From positions 1,612,001 to 1,676,000 of the forward strand of contig JAJHTX010000012.1 in assembly GCA_032164295.1 (NCBI GenBank): 64,000 nt of DNA. Direction: 5' to 3'. The notes under the pieces are model-generated. The model worked only from the letters and a program-made list of their open reading frames with translations, had not been told where the DNA came from and did no database searches. Position 1 is the stretch's first letter. The number at the start of each line of letters is the position of its first letter. The position numbers were made by a program, and so were the translations under genes. The DNA comes from Inonotus obliquus. Lineage: Eukaryota > Basidiomycota > Agaricomycetes > Hymenochaetales > Hymenochaetaceae. Positions 36,801 through 47,620 of the stretch are shown piece after piece.

Positions 36801-37208
36801 GAGTCAGAGGATGAGGGTGAAGAGCTGGATGGTAGCTTGGCGTTGATTGGGGGATTAGGGTTGGACGTGTCGGACGACTTTAATATCGCTGCGACTGCAC
36901 ATGCCCTTCATATCGGCCCCACTGGGACTACCGGTGCTTCCATCGCCGAACCATCCGAACGAAGAGTGGGACGAGGTATCGGACGAGGGAGTGGGCAAGG
37001 CTCGGCACCGAGTGGAGAGCGAGAAGAGGACGAAGATGCCGAACAAACACCGCACGGCAGTCCCCGGCAACTCGAATTTGCAGTTCCGCTAGTTCGAGAT
37101 GCAGACGAGGACCTTGGGACTGGAACTTCTGCCGCCGGAAGTGGTGGTGGTCAAGTGCAGATGCCGCCAACGCCAAGCCTGTCTCCCTTCCCTCCGTCAT
37201 TTTCGTAA
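33866..37208 (+). CDS. TKL-like Ser/Thr protein kinase with long Pro/Ser-rich tail
   Basis: Five exons (33866-34108, 34375-34557, 34614-34682, 34737-34940, 35028-37208) give 959 residues. The kinase domain occupies roughly residues 15-310. It has a Gly-loop-like GRHALLGGCAYIWEARL, TVAVKVI with the ATP-binding Lys, catalytic loop HGDLKGDN, KIADFGLSKLL, and RWTAPELIL ahead of the SDTWAFGMTIL helix. HGDLKGDN is common in agaricomycete tyrosine-kinase-like kinases. The tail of about 650 residues is low-complexity, rich in Ser, Pro, Gly, Ala, Tyr and Gln, and ends in an acidic Gly-rich stretch. It has no known domain and is probably disordered and regulatory. All catalytic residues are present, so an active enzyme is expected. 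Targets are unknown. Confidence 0.88.
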
Positions 37209-37823
37209 TGATAAGGCGATTCCGTGATATTTCGTTTCTTCTAGGGGTCGACGATGATTTCAGGAAGATGCCCGGAGAGTTACTTTCGCCGTATCTTATG
37301 TATACTCTTGTTTCTTTGGACCCTTGGCGGGTAGGCTGAGACCAATCTTACTTATGAGAGGGTGTACTTGTAACTCCGTTGTGGACTTGTATCCCACCAT
37401 TGTTCCGAGGAGTGGAGGATGATATTTTATCTAGAATATTCTCGGGAATTGTTTTACCTTCTGTTTCTCTGTTCTACTTGCTATCGCTGACATCACGACA
37501 TTCCCACATTTCGTCGCACTTGATCCGGAACATCCTTGCATATCTCTTTTATATATTCACTGTGGAATACTATCTATATTTCATACTCTTGTGTAATCGC
37601 AAACTCGCGAAGTTGTTGCTTGGACTGGAATTATGTGGCGAGTATATCCGGGGATTACCATATTAGCAATAAGGTTCTAGCACATTCCGTCCTCCCATCT
37701 CCTTAAGTCCAGTAATTCCAGTAAATCATGTCCCTCGCCACTCATCCGCGCTCTTCATTCTACTCTACTCTGCTTCATTTACATCTATTTTGCGTATCAA
37801 GCTAGAAGTGAATCAATAGGAAA
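37209..37823. other. Intergenic region between kinase and cyclophilin
   Basis: Kinase 3' region and cyclophilin promoter. The ~80 bp before the cyclophilin start are pyrimidine-rich. No gene seen. Confidence 0.5.
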
Positions 37824-39519
37824 ATGGCAGAAGGAGCTAAGGAGAGGTCGTATACGTACTTTGACATTAACAAGGGCGACAAGCCGATTGGACGTATCGT
37901 GTTCCAACTTTATGATGATGTTGTGCCAAAGACAGCTGAGAACTTCCGTAAGTACGCGCTTTGGTTTCTGTTGGTTGAGAGGTTGCTGATGGTTGGATGG
38001 TGAATGGAACGAAATATATTGGTGGGCACAACGTTTTCGATCCTACGCTTGTGATGGTGCTGGCTTGTACATGTGTACTGTGCAGGGTGCTTGTGTACGG
38101 GAGAGAAGGGTGTTGGGCAATTGGGAAAGCCACTTTCGTATCAGGGGAGTAGCTTCCATCGGGTCATTCAAGGGTACGTCTCTTCGTCCAATTGCTATTG
38201 CTTGATCTCAACTGATGTGACTTTCTGAGATTAGGTTTATGATCCAGGGCGGCGACTTTACTGCTGGTAACGGGACTGGAGGAGAATCGATCTATGGAGA
38301 GAAGTTTGAAGATGAGGCGTTTACCGTGAAACATAGTAAACCGTTCTTGCTTTCTATGGTACGTCTTCCATCACCCATATACCTGCGTTAGTTGATGAAT
38401 AATTGTCCGTTTCATTTGTGTGGTTTCAAAACTCGAAACAAATATTGATAGGCAAACTCGGGAAAAGACACGAACGGCTCTCAATTCTTCATTACTGCCG
38501 GTCCGACTCCGCATCTTGACGATAAGCACGTTGTGTTTGGTGAAGTTATAAAGGGGAAATCTGTCGGTAAGGCATGATCCTTTTGTGGTATCTCGGAGAT
38601 GAGACTGACACGCTCTTGACTGGTAGTTCGGCGTATAGAGCATCATCCTACAACGAGTGGGGATGTCCCGACTGTTCCATTCACTATCGCGGCTTGTGGA
38701 CAATTGTCGCCTGATGATCCGTCTGTTACCGGCCCCGATAAGCCTGAAGAAGGTACTTATCACCACATTCTCCAACTCTGATGTCTTGAGACCTATCTTG
38801 ACTATTTATACTTCATAAGATCCATATGAGGATTACCCCAAGGACGACGAACACGAAACTGACAAATCTGAGGCTTGTCTGGAAATCGCGACGAAGCTCA
38901 AAGCACTCGGAAATACCAAGTTCAAGGCTGGTGATATCGAAGGAGCATTAGAGAAGTGGCAAAGTCAGTCTAACTCCTTTACTAGTCAATTATCAATGTG
39001 ATCTACCAGTCCAAACTGATTTCCTTTTCCTTTGATGTAGAGTCGATCCGATACCTCGACTGGAAAACAGACCTTTCAGACGAGAAGCCCGAAGAGCTCA
39101 AGCAGTCATTCTTGGATCTCTTGGGATCAGTTCTCATCAATGCAGCCCTTGCAGCTCATAAACTTGGAGGTGTCGACAATGAGCACTTAGCGATCGAGTA
39201 TACCTCACGTGCACTCGATGACCTCGAGTTACAGCCCGCAGAGAAAGGTTCGCGTTTGTCCTCCTTCTCTTCTACCGCAATGAAAGCTATTGCTAAATCA
39301 ACTCATTGGCGTCTAATTATAGCTAAAGCACTCTACCGTCGTGCAATAGCACGATCCGCTGTACGCGAAGAAGAAGTCGTAGAGAAAGATTTGAAAGAGG
39401 CGCTTACGATTGTACCTGGAGATGAAGCTATCCAGAGAGAACTAGCACGTGTCCAACAGATTAGGAAGGCTCAACGTGAGAAGGAGAAAAAGGCTTTTAA
39501 GGGATTGTTTTCATCTTAG
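37824..39519 (+). CDS. CPR6: CYP40-type peptidyl-prolyl cis-trans isomerase (cyclophilin D, TPR)
   Basis: Seven exons (37824-37947, 38086-38173, 38235-38358, 38452-38566, 38627-38752, 38820-38963, 39041-39519) encode 399 residues. The N-terminal cyclophilin domain has [17 protein letters not shown] with the catalytic Arg, and [25 protein letters not shown] has His where cyclophilin A has the drug-contacting Trp, as usual for CYP40. A linker leads to a TPR region beginning [20 protein letters not shown], which in this family binds the C-terminus of Hsp90. A Ser-rich insertion (around [20 protein letters not shown]) separates the second and third TPR helices. It ends in a basic helix, [19 protein letters not shown] housekeeping co-chaperone of cytosolic Hsp90 client maturation; cpr6 is the closest yeast name. 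Confidence 0.93.
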
Positions 39520-40468
39520 TGATGCGCTGATGGGTGGTGTGGAAAGGAAACGTTATCGTTGATGGTGGATGAGACGACAGTGAAATGACGAATCTTGGAG
39601 TGGGATAGTAATGCGCATTGTATGTACGCTATGTTATAACATGGACTTCTCGTCGTAAAACACATGAAGGCTGATCGTTCTTGCCCCTGCCCTTGGCTCG
39701 GTCTTCCTGCTTCTGTGTACTGTATTCTACCCCTTCTTGCTATTCCCAGCAATTCCGTTTTTCTTGAAACAAGCTTATGATTTCCTGACTCGATAGTTCT
39801 GAGGCGAGAATAGGAAGTTGAAATCAGACGATATTTCCCTTGGGCGAAAAGCCGACTGTACTGCCCTTTACACGACAACGACACGGATCTCGTTAATATT
39901 CTTTATGTCGATCAGTCGGGGATATGCTTTATTTGATACACACGATTTTACACTACCCTCTGCTCATTTCAAATTTCTGACTTGACACGAATATGTGCGT
40001 TCTCGCATCAGAGGGGATCTACAAGGCGGGAAACGACATGAAAATAGCACAAAGTATGCATACGTATATTGGAGTGTACGTTGCCAGTATACTTTGCAGT
40101 CGTTTTCATCACATGTTAAATAGCAACATTGCACCGAATGATGGTGGCATAGACTCATAGTAGACTATCTACAGAAAGATCTGCCATTCTCCTTCACTCT
40201 TTCTTACCGTCTAAATCTTTCGCTAAATATCCGCTTGTGAATTGATAAATCGCCGAGACTTCTCCGGACCTCTCCATCTCGAGGTATATAAATATCTATA
40301 GATGCAATTGTGAATCGAATCAATCGATAGCAAAGTCAATGGATGGGTGGTCCACTTTGCCAAATTATGTGAGCGTCAATAGCACTTTGCGAGGCAAACT
40401 ACCTCAGATATTACGTATAAACTCGGTGTCTAGCTACAGTAACTGCTGCATACTAGGCTTAAAGTACG
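39520..40468. other. Intergenic region after cyclophilin
   Basis: About 950 bp with no supported gene. Short frames on the minus strand have no domain. Confidence 0.5.
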
Positions 40469-41255
40469 ATGGAGAAGAACCAGCCCAACAAGCCAAATAC
40501 GTCGAGCACTCCCCCACAAAAATCCAGGAGACCAAAAGTTAAAAGAAGCAGTAGTCTTAGAAATGAGGTGTCGTTTCCCTCTGGCTCAGAGGGGGACGAA
40601 CCGGGTAGTGCCAGTGTCACCAAGAAGGACGTTGAAGAGAACCCTGGCTATAGGACCGACGGCGACATGGACAATATTTTAAACAAAGGTTTTGAATACC
40701 GTGAGCCACTATTGAAGTAGCCGTCTACATGAGCTTACTTCTGTAACATCAGGCTTGAATCGTCTTTGCGGGTTGAAGATTGAAGACCTCGAAAGAGGAA
40801 ATGGGCTTCGTGATATTAAGATCAGCAAACGTAAGTGATTCTTCTCCATCCATTGGAGCCTAATGTTCTGTACACCTGATACTGGAACAGAGTGTCTCCA
40901 TTTCCCATTTTATGGTAGCGGGTGCAGATGCCTAAAGAATTGGAAATGGGATATTTCTTCAATGGGACACCTAGGAGTTGATTTAGACCTACTGAATGGA
41001 ATAAAAAACACGTATAATACTCATCACAAGGAAGATGAGTGGGCCCTTGCTATGAAGATCCTCAAGGAAAAGAAATGGGAAATCTGCGCAAACATGGAAG
41101 AGGAAATGAAGCGAGTGAGTGAAGAAAATTACGGACAAATTCAAGTCGCTTTAAAGCGTTCTGCGTCGTACCACTCCAACATCGCTGACAACGGTGAAAT
41201 TGAAGGTGCAAAAGCTAAAGCGGCGGACCAGCGAAAGAGCGAGCAGGAGAAGTAG
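40469..41255 (+). CDS. Hypothetical small Lys/Glu-rich protein
   Basis: Not recognised. Three exons (40469-40700, 40753-40830, 40891-41255) join in frame to 224 residues. The N-terminal third is basic and Ser/Pro-rich (SRRPKVKRSSSLRNEVSF). The middle contains CLHFPFYGSGCRCLKNW, with three closely spaced Cys. The C-terminal part is helical and charged (ILKEKKWEICANMEEEMKRV, KAKAADQRKSEQEK). Two clean GT-AG introns and a closing frame support a real gene. Function unknown. Confidence 0.55.
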
Positions 41256-41688
41256 AGTTGTCGTTGTTATAGGAGGAAGAGATAGTGTACCGTACAGACT
41301 TGAAGTAAATTATGTATACATAGGTACTTATTTGGATGACGAGGAGGGAAGCAACCGGGCGTCGTTCAAGTGAGCACTATGTTTTGTTCAACTTTTGCAA
41401 ATCAGATACTACGTGTTTAAGATTTTCTGCATTCAGCCTGTAATCAATGGCCTAACTCACTCTTCAAACGTACATGTAAAATTACTTACAGGTTCTGAGG
41501 CTCAAGTTTCTAATAAGCAGGCTCGTACGTATTGTGGGTATCAATATAACTAGAAGGTCAGGACCATCGGGCTGGTTGGATCATTCAACAGACTGAGAAT
41601 TCAAGAGGCAACTAAATCGTAATAATCCCAATAATAATAATAAAAAGAAAGAGGGGAATCCAGAAGTACTTGTTAGTTTGGTTGTCAC
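41256..41688. other. Intergenic region before hAT MITE
   Basis: No gene seen. It ends in the left copy of the 8-bp target duplication GTTGTCAC (41681-41688). Confidence 0.5.
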
Positions 41689-42325
41689 TAGGGCTCCGAT
41701 CGTATCGGATACGCATACGGCCGTATAACTCAGACTCTATACGCATAAGGCCGTATAAATACGGCCGTATACTTGACTATCCAGACCTTTATACGCATAC
41801 GGAAGGCCCGTATATGGCTTATACGGCTTATACGAAGACTTCTATATCCCGTAACCCAAGAACATAATTTATTACCTTTTTTGTTAGTATTCTATGGTAT
41901 ATGGTGACACCCTGAAGGAAATAGAGTCTGGCACATTGAAACCAAAAGTCTCAAGACAAATTTAAGAGAATTAGTGTGAATCGGTATCATATTGTAATCA
42001 TAGGATGGGTGTGAGCAGCTACTTATACTGCAGAATCCCCTTCTTTGTTCTTTTCTTGACTCGACACAAACAAGTTTCGGATTCCCACGAAAGGAAAGAA
42101 ACCTTTTTTCATCAAAATAAGACGGAAAATTCCGTGCAAAGTGCATGTGAGCTAAAAGTCCGTATACGGAGAATACGCCTTATAAGAGTTTTTTCTGCTT
42201 TCCTCATACGCATACGGCCGTATATATCCGGCCCGTATATTTTCTTGATTCCCCCTCATACGATCCGGCCGTATCCCGGATACGGAAACCCGTATACGCA
42301 TTATACACATACGATCGGAGCCCTA
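41689..42325. mobile_element. hAT-type MITE 1 (637 bp)
   Basis: Terminal inverted repeats TAGGGCTCCGATCGTAT and ATACGATCGGAGCCCTA are flanked by a perfect 8-bp target duplication, GTTGTCAC (41681-41688 and 42326-42333). Subterminal regions on both sides are packed with GCATACGGCCGTATA-type palindromic units, which may be transposase-binding sites. There is no transposase frame. The 8-bp duplication and TAGGG end place it in the hAT superfamily as a non-autonomous element. Confidence 0.9.
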
Positions 42326-42333
42326 GTTGTCAC

Positions 42334-42854
42334 TACTGAGTCCGTCGAAATTCTATAGTTTTACAGTGTGAGAGCTTTCGGCATGTGAGATATTTAGAAA
42401 TCCCCCGGCCCTCCCGCTCGGTTCGCATGTCGTGGTGCTACAACATTGCGACCGCTGACAGTGGTTATCCTTCAGAATTTCCATAGCGATAATCGAATGT
42501 TAATGTGTAAAAAGCCTAATTGCCTAATTAGACTATGATCAACGTTTGCTTTTTACATAGTCCGGTCATCTCGGTCTTTGTAATGGTCGGGCACCAAGTT
42601 GCTAGAGCATGAGGTGGGTTACGAAAGGAAAGGAAGGAAGGGGGGAGTAATATTACTATTAATTACGCGTAGTGTACGATACGTGCACAACATCTAGATG
42701 TATCCGGATCAGGTGCTCAGCAATATTGTTGCTCACAAGTAGACTGCGGTAAGCGAGTGGTAGGAAACAGTGTGTATTTAATGAACGCGCTCCAGTGTGA
42801 ATCCGAAGCCGATGGTGCAAAGTCCGATTCGTGTAAATGGTAGTGGTATTGTTC
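42334..42854. other. 3' flank of FAD oxidase copy b
   Basis: From about 42508 the sequence is the diverged duplicate of the copy a 3' flank (about 3251-3588), sharing the CCTAATTxCCTAATTAG palindrome-like motif. No other gene. Confidence 0.6.
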
Positions 42855-44955
42855 TCAGAACCTCCAACCACCCGCAAGGCCCATAACATTATCCGAATCA
42901 TACCTGTTCTTAATCTCTCTCAACCTCGATAAATTATCTCCATAGATCCTTTCCAAATCCGTTCCTACAATCGCATAATTCCCATACAAATGCGCGTCGG
43001 CGACATCTTGACCTTCAGCAATAGCCGCTTCTTCGATAGCTCGAGCACTTTGTTTGATAGCGGTCTGGAAATAGGTATCTGATGTGGGAGCGGCCCAGGC
43101 GTAGTATAAGAAGAGAGGGTAAAGGACTTTTGATCGGTCGGGTGGGTATGCAGAGTTGGAACCGTGAGAGAAGATGGTGGGTATAAAGGGTTCGACATCG
43201 TAGGATATGAAAGCTCCCGTTGCAATAACGGATGTTAGGTTGGAACCGACAAACTGCATGAGTAATGGATGCTCAGACCCAGTTCTAAAGAACGGAATAT
43301 GCTAGACGGACCTTCAGCTGGTCTAGAATCACGTCCATCAGGGACTCGCTGTAGTTTGCGACAGAAACTGTGTGGAACGCTCCACTGATATTATTGGACA
43401 CGATTCGCGTCAGAACCATAGATAGGAACAATAACATGAGTTCTTACCGTAAACCAGATGTAAGCTGTGCGGGTGTTGCTTGGATCAGAGATACGAATGA
43501 CCGCGACGATACGTCTTTTGAAAAGTGTGGGATATCGAGAATTTCATCAAAGATACCAGCAGGTGGCTCGGGAGCGTCATAAAACAAGCTCAACGTCACT
43601 CCAGGCTGGCCACGAGGAAGAGGAAGAAGACGTGAACCTCGTCAGCTCAGAGCAGAAAAACATCAGGAAAATGAGTACCAAGCCGCCCAAAGTATTGAAT
43701 GAGGAAATAATGGCAGCCTTCGGGTCAGTAGCCTTGTTATGGAAGTTCGACGCAGCGGTCGATACTTTCTCGATTTGATCGCCAGTGAATATCATGAGAC
43801 CACCCCAGACTTGCGTCTGTGGGAAAGTCTTGAACGTGAATTTGGTAACAATACCCTGAAATGTCAAAAGAGTAAATGATTGATCGCGAAGCGATTGTGA
43901 TGTAATAATGTAACTCACGAAGTTGTTGAATCCGCCCTGTGATAACGGGAGAAGATGACGTGAAACGTAGCAATACATTTAGTCAATTCCTTTTTCTGGG
44001 GACGAGGAGCGCAAAGCTTGAGGCTTACCCGAAGACCGAAAAAGAGATCGCCGTCGTCTGGGGAGACCGCAGTAACCGTACCATTAGGAAGAACAAGTTC
44101 ATATCCCTCAACCGTATCAACAGTTAAACCATATTGGTTCGTCTTCCAAGAGTATCCTGTGATTATGAATCAAAAGAGAGGCTTGTAAGAGCTGAAATGA
44201 GAATGAATACTGGGTAACGGGCATACCTCCACCAAGTGTGAAACCGGCAACTCCAACACCAGGGACACGTCCACCGACGACATTGACATTATATTGCTCT
44301 AAAGCTTCATAGACGGTGTCCCACACGAGACCGGAACCTACATCAGCCGTACCGGTATCCGCGTTGTATACCACGTTATTGAATCGAGTCATCGTGATAT
44401 GCACGCCTTCGGTCGATGAAAATCCTCGATTCGGAGAATGTCCGCCGCCCTTCACCTTTATGATAGACGGAAGTCGGGTGAGTAAGTTAGCCGAGTGCAT
44501 GCTCCCTCAGGTAGGGGCTTGAAAAACTTACGGCGAATGGAATCCTATTCTTGGCGAGGACTTGCAGCTAAGCACGTCTTCTAGTTAGGGGTGCGCTGGA
44601 GGCGGGTAAATGCACGACTCATACGATTTTTCCGACATCTTCCGCACTACCAGGTTCAACAGAGCAAGCGGACGTCTGGGTGCTTGAGGACGCCCAATGC
44701 TTAATCCCAGAAGTATACTGCGCCTGCACTTTATCGGAACTGTCAACTACGCTATGGTGTATGAGATCAAGGGAGAAAAAACATACAAGGGTAATAGACG
44801 TCTGACGCGTCGGAAATCGCATCTTCGATTTCTTTACAGACTGGTACGAACTGCAAGGATCGCGTCTGTATTGTTGAGCCCATGACACCCGCCATGGTAC
44901 CCAGAAGCATGGGTACAATGAGGATGAGGATGAAAGCTCTGTTTGTGGCGGCCAT
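42855..44955 (-). CDS. FAD-linked oxidase (berberine bridge enzyme-like), copy b
   Basis: Nearly identical to copy a in all exons, with the same short introns. It has a signal-peptide-like N-terminus from 44955 (MAATNRAF), the FAD-attachment segment GGGHSPNRGF, the Cys-less GRVPGVGVAGFTLGGG, and the C-terminal motif YGDNLSRLREIKNRYDSDN. Differences are a few substitutions plus small intron indels. Upstream of the ATG all similarity to copy a ends within about three bases, so this copy has a different promoter, with CTTCTCCTTGCA before the ATG. It is an expected secreted oxidase whose substrate I cannot tell. Expression may differ from copy a because of the replaced upstream region. Confidence 0.85.
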
Positions 44956-45334
44956 TGCAAGGAGAAGGGGAGAAAGGTGGGTTTTCCAAAGGGCCAGATG
45001 CGGTGATTCATCCACCCTCTGCTTTATATTTCCGTCTACTCAATCTGTCGGACAAGCAATGGCACCGAACCGAGACCTTAGCCGAAATGAGCCCAAAAAT
45101 CCTGAAACGGATAAATTGCTCTTTATCCCGCAGATAGGCTCGACTGACGGAACAATGGAGATGAGATTGAATTGTACCAGTATGTTCGTTTGTTCGTTTG
45201 TTCCGCATGCGCGAAAATCAACCCTTTGCATGGTAAATTAATGTAGATCACTGATAACCTGACCAATGCGCTCACCTTTCCCAGACTGGGTTAAAATTAG
45301 GGACACAAGCGATTGAATTGCGCCCAGCTTGTGC
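44956..45334. other. New upstream region of FAD oxidase copy b
   Basis: Unrelated to the copy a promoter. Contains no gene. It ends with the target duplication GCTTGTGC (45327-45334) of the next MITE. Confidence 0.6.
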
Positions 45335-45982
45335 AGGACCCCTGAAAATGCCGATTGAGGCCTCTGCCAAAATCTGACTTCCATATGCAGATTTCGGCGG
45401 GCGCTTCGCGCCCGTTTTATCCGGAAAAACTGAGGCCTCATCAACCAGAGGTTCAATTTTATCCGGATTTTGGCAGAGGCCTCCCAAAATAGTAATTTTT
45501 TCAGATCGTGTTGCTGTGTAATGAATGGACTATATAAATCCATTTTTCCATCCCTACCTACTAATAGAATGAGAAAAACAACGAAAACAACAATAGTATC
45601 GCACCTTAGCCTGAGTTCTGTCATTACATAGACAAAAACACCTTGGTAGTGTTGAGCATTCTGCCACAAATTGTATGATGTCCCCCAAATGTTCCATTGA
45701 GTTGCGCACTAAAAAACATCTCACACTAGTAGTAGAAATTTTGCGACATAAATTTACCAGGGTCCTATGAATATTGGTCTGGGTAGTTCCATCCAGCAGC
45801 TCACCTTATCCGGATTGGCAGAGGCTTGGGACACCTCGGCTCGTCCCTTAGTCGGATTTTTTATCAGGCCTTTGCCGCTTTTTTGTCCTGTTTTATCCGG
45901 AAAAACTCAGGCCTCAGGGCCTAAATTCGGGAATTTTTATCCGGATTCGGCACAGGGCTTGGGCGGAATTTTCAGGGGTCCT
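45335..45982. mobile_element. hAT-type MITE 2 (648 bp)
   Basis: The inverted ends AGGACCCCTGAAAAT and ATTTTCAGGGGTCCT are flanked by a perfect 8-bp duplication, GCTTGTGC (45327-45334 and 45983-45990). Subterminal TTTTATCCGGAAAAACT units are repeated on both sides. It has no coding capacity. It is a different family from MITE 1, judged by termini and subterminal repeats, but the 8-bp duplication again indicates hAT. Confidence 0.88.
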
Positions 45983-45990
45983 GCTTGTGC

Positions 45991-47620
45991 TTGTCAATCC
46001 CATGTCGTCTTAGTTTTAGGATTTTTCCCGGAATTCTTGCTAGACTGATTTCTCTAGTGTGATTACGCATCATTCAGCTTGACGAGGCACACACAAGTGG
46101 TGCTGGAACACATCCGACGTAGATTTGAGAAAAAGATACGCTGTCAAGGAATGAATACGGAACTCATTGTTGGGCACCGGGAGGTTGTCTTCCTGAGCGA
46201 ATAGAAACTTTCCACACTACCATACGCTGTTGCGTTTCTCATATGATTTCCATGAGATGTAGCGCTTAAAATTTCCCTGGAAGCCGGAACCGAAGCAGAG
46301 GAAAAAATGAGGAAAAACAGACAAGCTTGACATCTTTCCATCGGATTATCGCACGATGAAGAATGACAGAGTGAAGCAAGTCCTTGTGGTGATGGAGAAA
46401 GAACGGTGGGAAGGAAGTCCTGGTCATCCTCTTTAATTTCATAAAAATGGAATCCAGCGACGCAAGGCGCAGGGTAGCAACAGCCCGTCTTTACTTCGCA
46501 TCCAGAAGTAATCCTCGAGAGTTCATGTCTCTAGCGCATCATCCTTGCACGCAGGTTACCGACACGGGGAAAGTATGGAACTAGACGATCATGGAGGCGG
46601 AGGAGGAGGAGAGGGTCGGTACCACTACCAGTACCGGTCCCGGCCGGCTAAATGCAACGACACGTGGGCTAGCACTTATGTAGCTTGCTTAGTCATATAC
46701 CTTATTCCTTACTTGACCAACACTTCCAACACTTAAAAGCTTGCTTCAGGCATGGCTCCATGAAAAACTCACCGCGCGATGTCATGTACAGCGTAAGACA
46801 CGCACGGAGCGGTCAACACAAGGAATGAACGCAACTCTGTAACAGCACTGTACAACGCCTAGTCCACTGGTGTTTGATAAACGCTTTAGCGGTGAAATTT
46901 TTGCACTTCACAATACCGCTCAAAAGGGAATTACTTGCAATATGGTGATGAAAGGTGCTCAATACATCTAACTTCTGGTTTTAAAGGAAGTCCTCAGTTG
47001 ACCCGGACTCGTCGACCGACGCAAACGAATGGGTTTTCACGACAGCATGGCCCAACTCCTCGCAAAGTCACCACCGGGATCATCGTTCATCTGTCCATCG
47101 CACTGCATGGGTCATGGTAACAAATGTGGCATTGCTATCGATCGACAGGGCCGGAAGAAGTTTGACTCGAACTGAGGAACGTACAAACGAATACGACGGC
47201 ACGGCGGAAGAAGAGATGCAGGGGGTGGCATCGCTTGTAAGATCGGTAAAAGGAAGAGGAATTTAGGTCAAGATCACTTTGGATGCACTGGTGATTCAGA
47301 GAGCGGAAAGCTGAGGGAGGAAATGAACTTGTAAGGCTTTGGACTTTGGAGATGATGTAAGTTTCCCGTTCTACATGCTTTTCATCTTTAACGAGCTGGC
47401 ACATACGAATGGCCGGTCTTACTTACAAACAGGTGATTCCGGAGGAGGTCGTAAACAGATAAGCAGAACAAGTGTCAGTGAACACCGTACATATGATTAA
47501 TCACAGGATCTAAAGAAAGAGAAACCACATCACTTACGCAGCGTGGACACCCCGAAACCCGCTTTACCAGACTACTGAGCTTTGTACTAGACCATGAGTA
47601 CATTGGTCAACTAACTCGCT
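45991..47620. other. Intergenic region with left edge of the tandem array
   Basis: No gene was supported. At about 47120-47400 a block starting near GACAGGGCCGGAAGAAG matches blocks in the array spacers at about 51740-51990, 57015-57270 and 62295-62460. The array's repeating unit therefore extends left of copy A, or a fifth unit has been lost here. Confidence 0.55.

Noticed and set aside
41670..42358. Open frames inside MITE 1
   Set aside because: They follow the TACGG palindromic repeats and carry no transposase motif.
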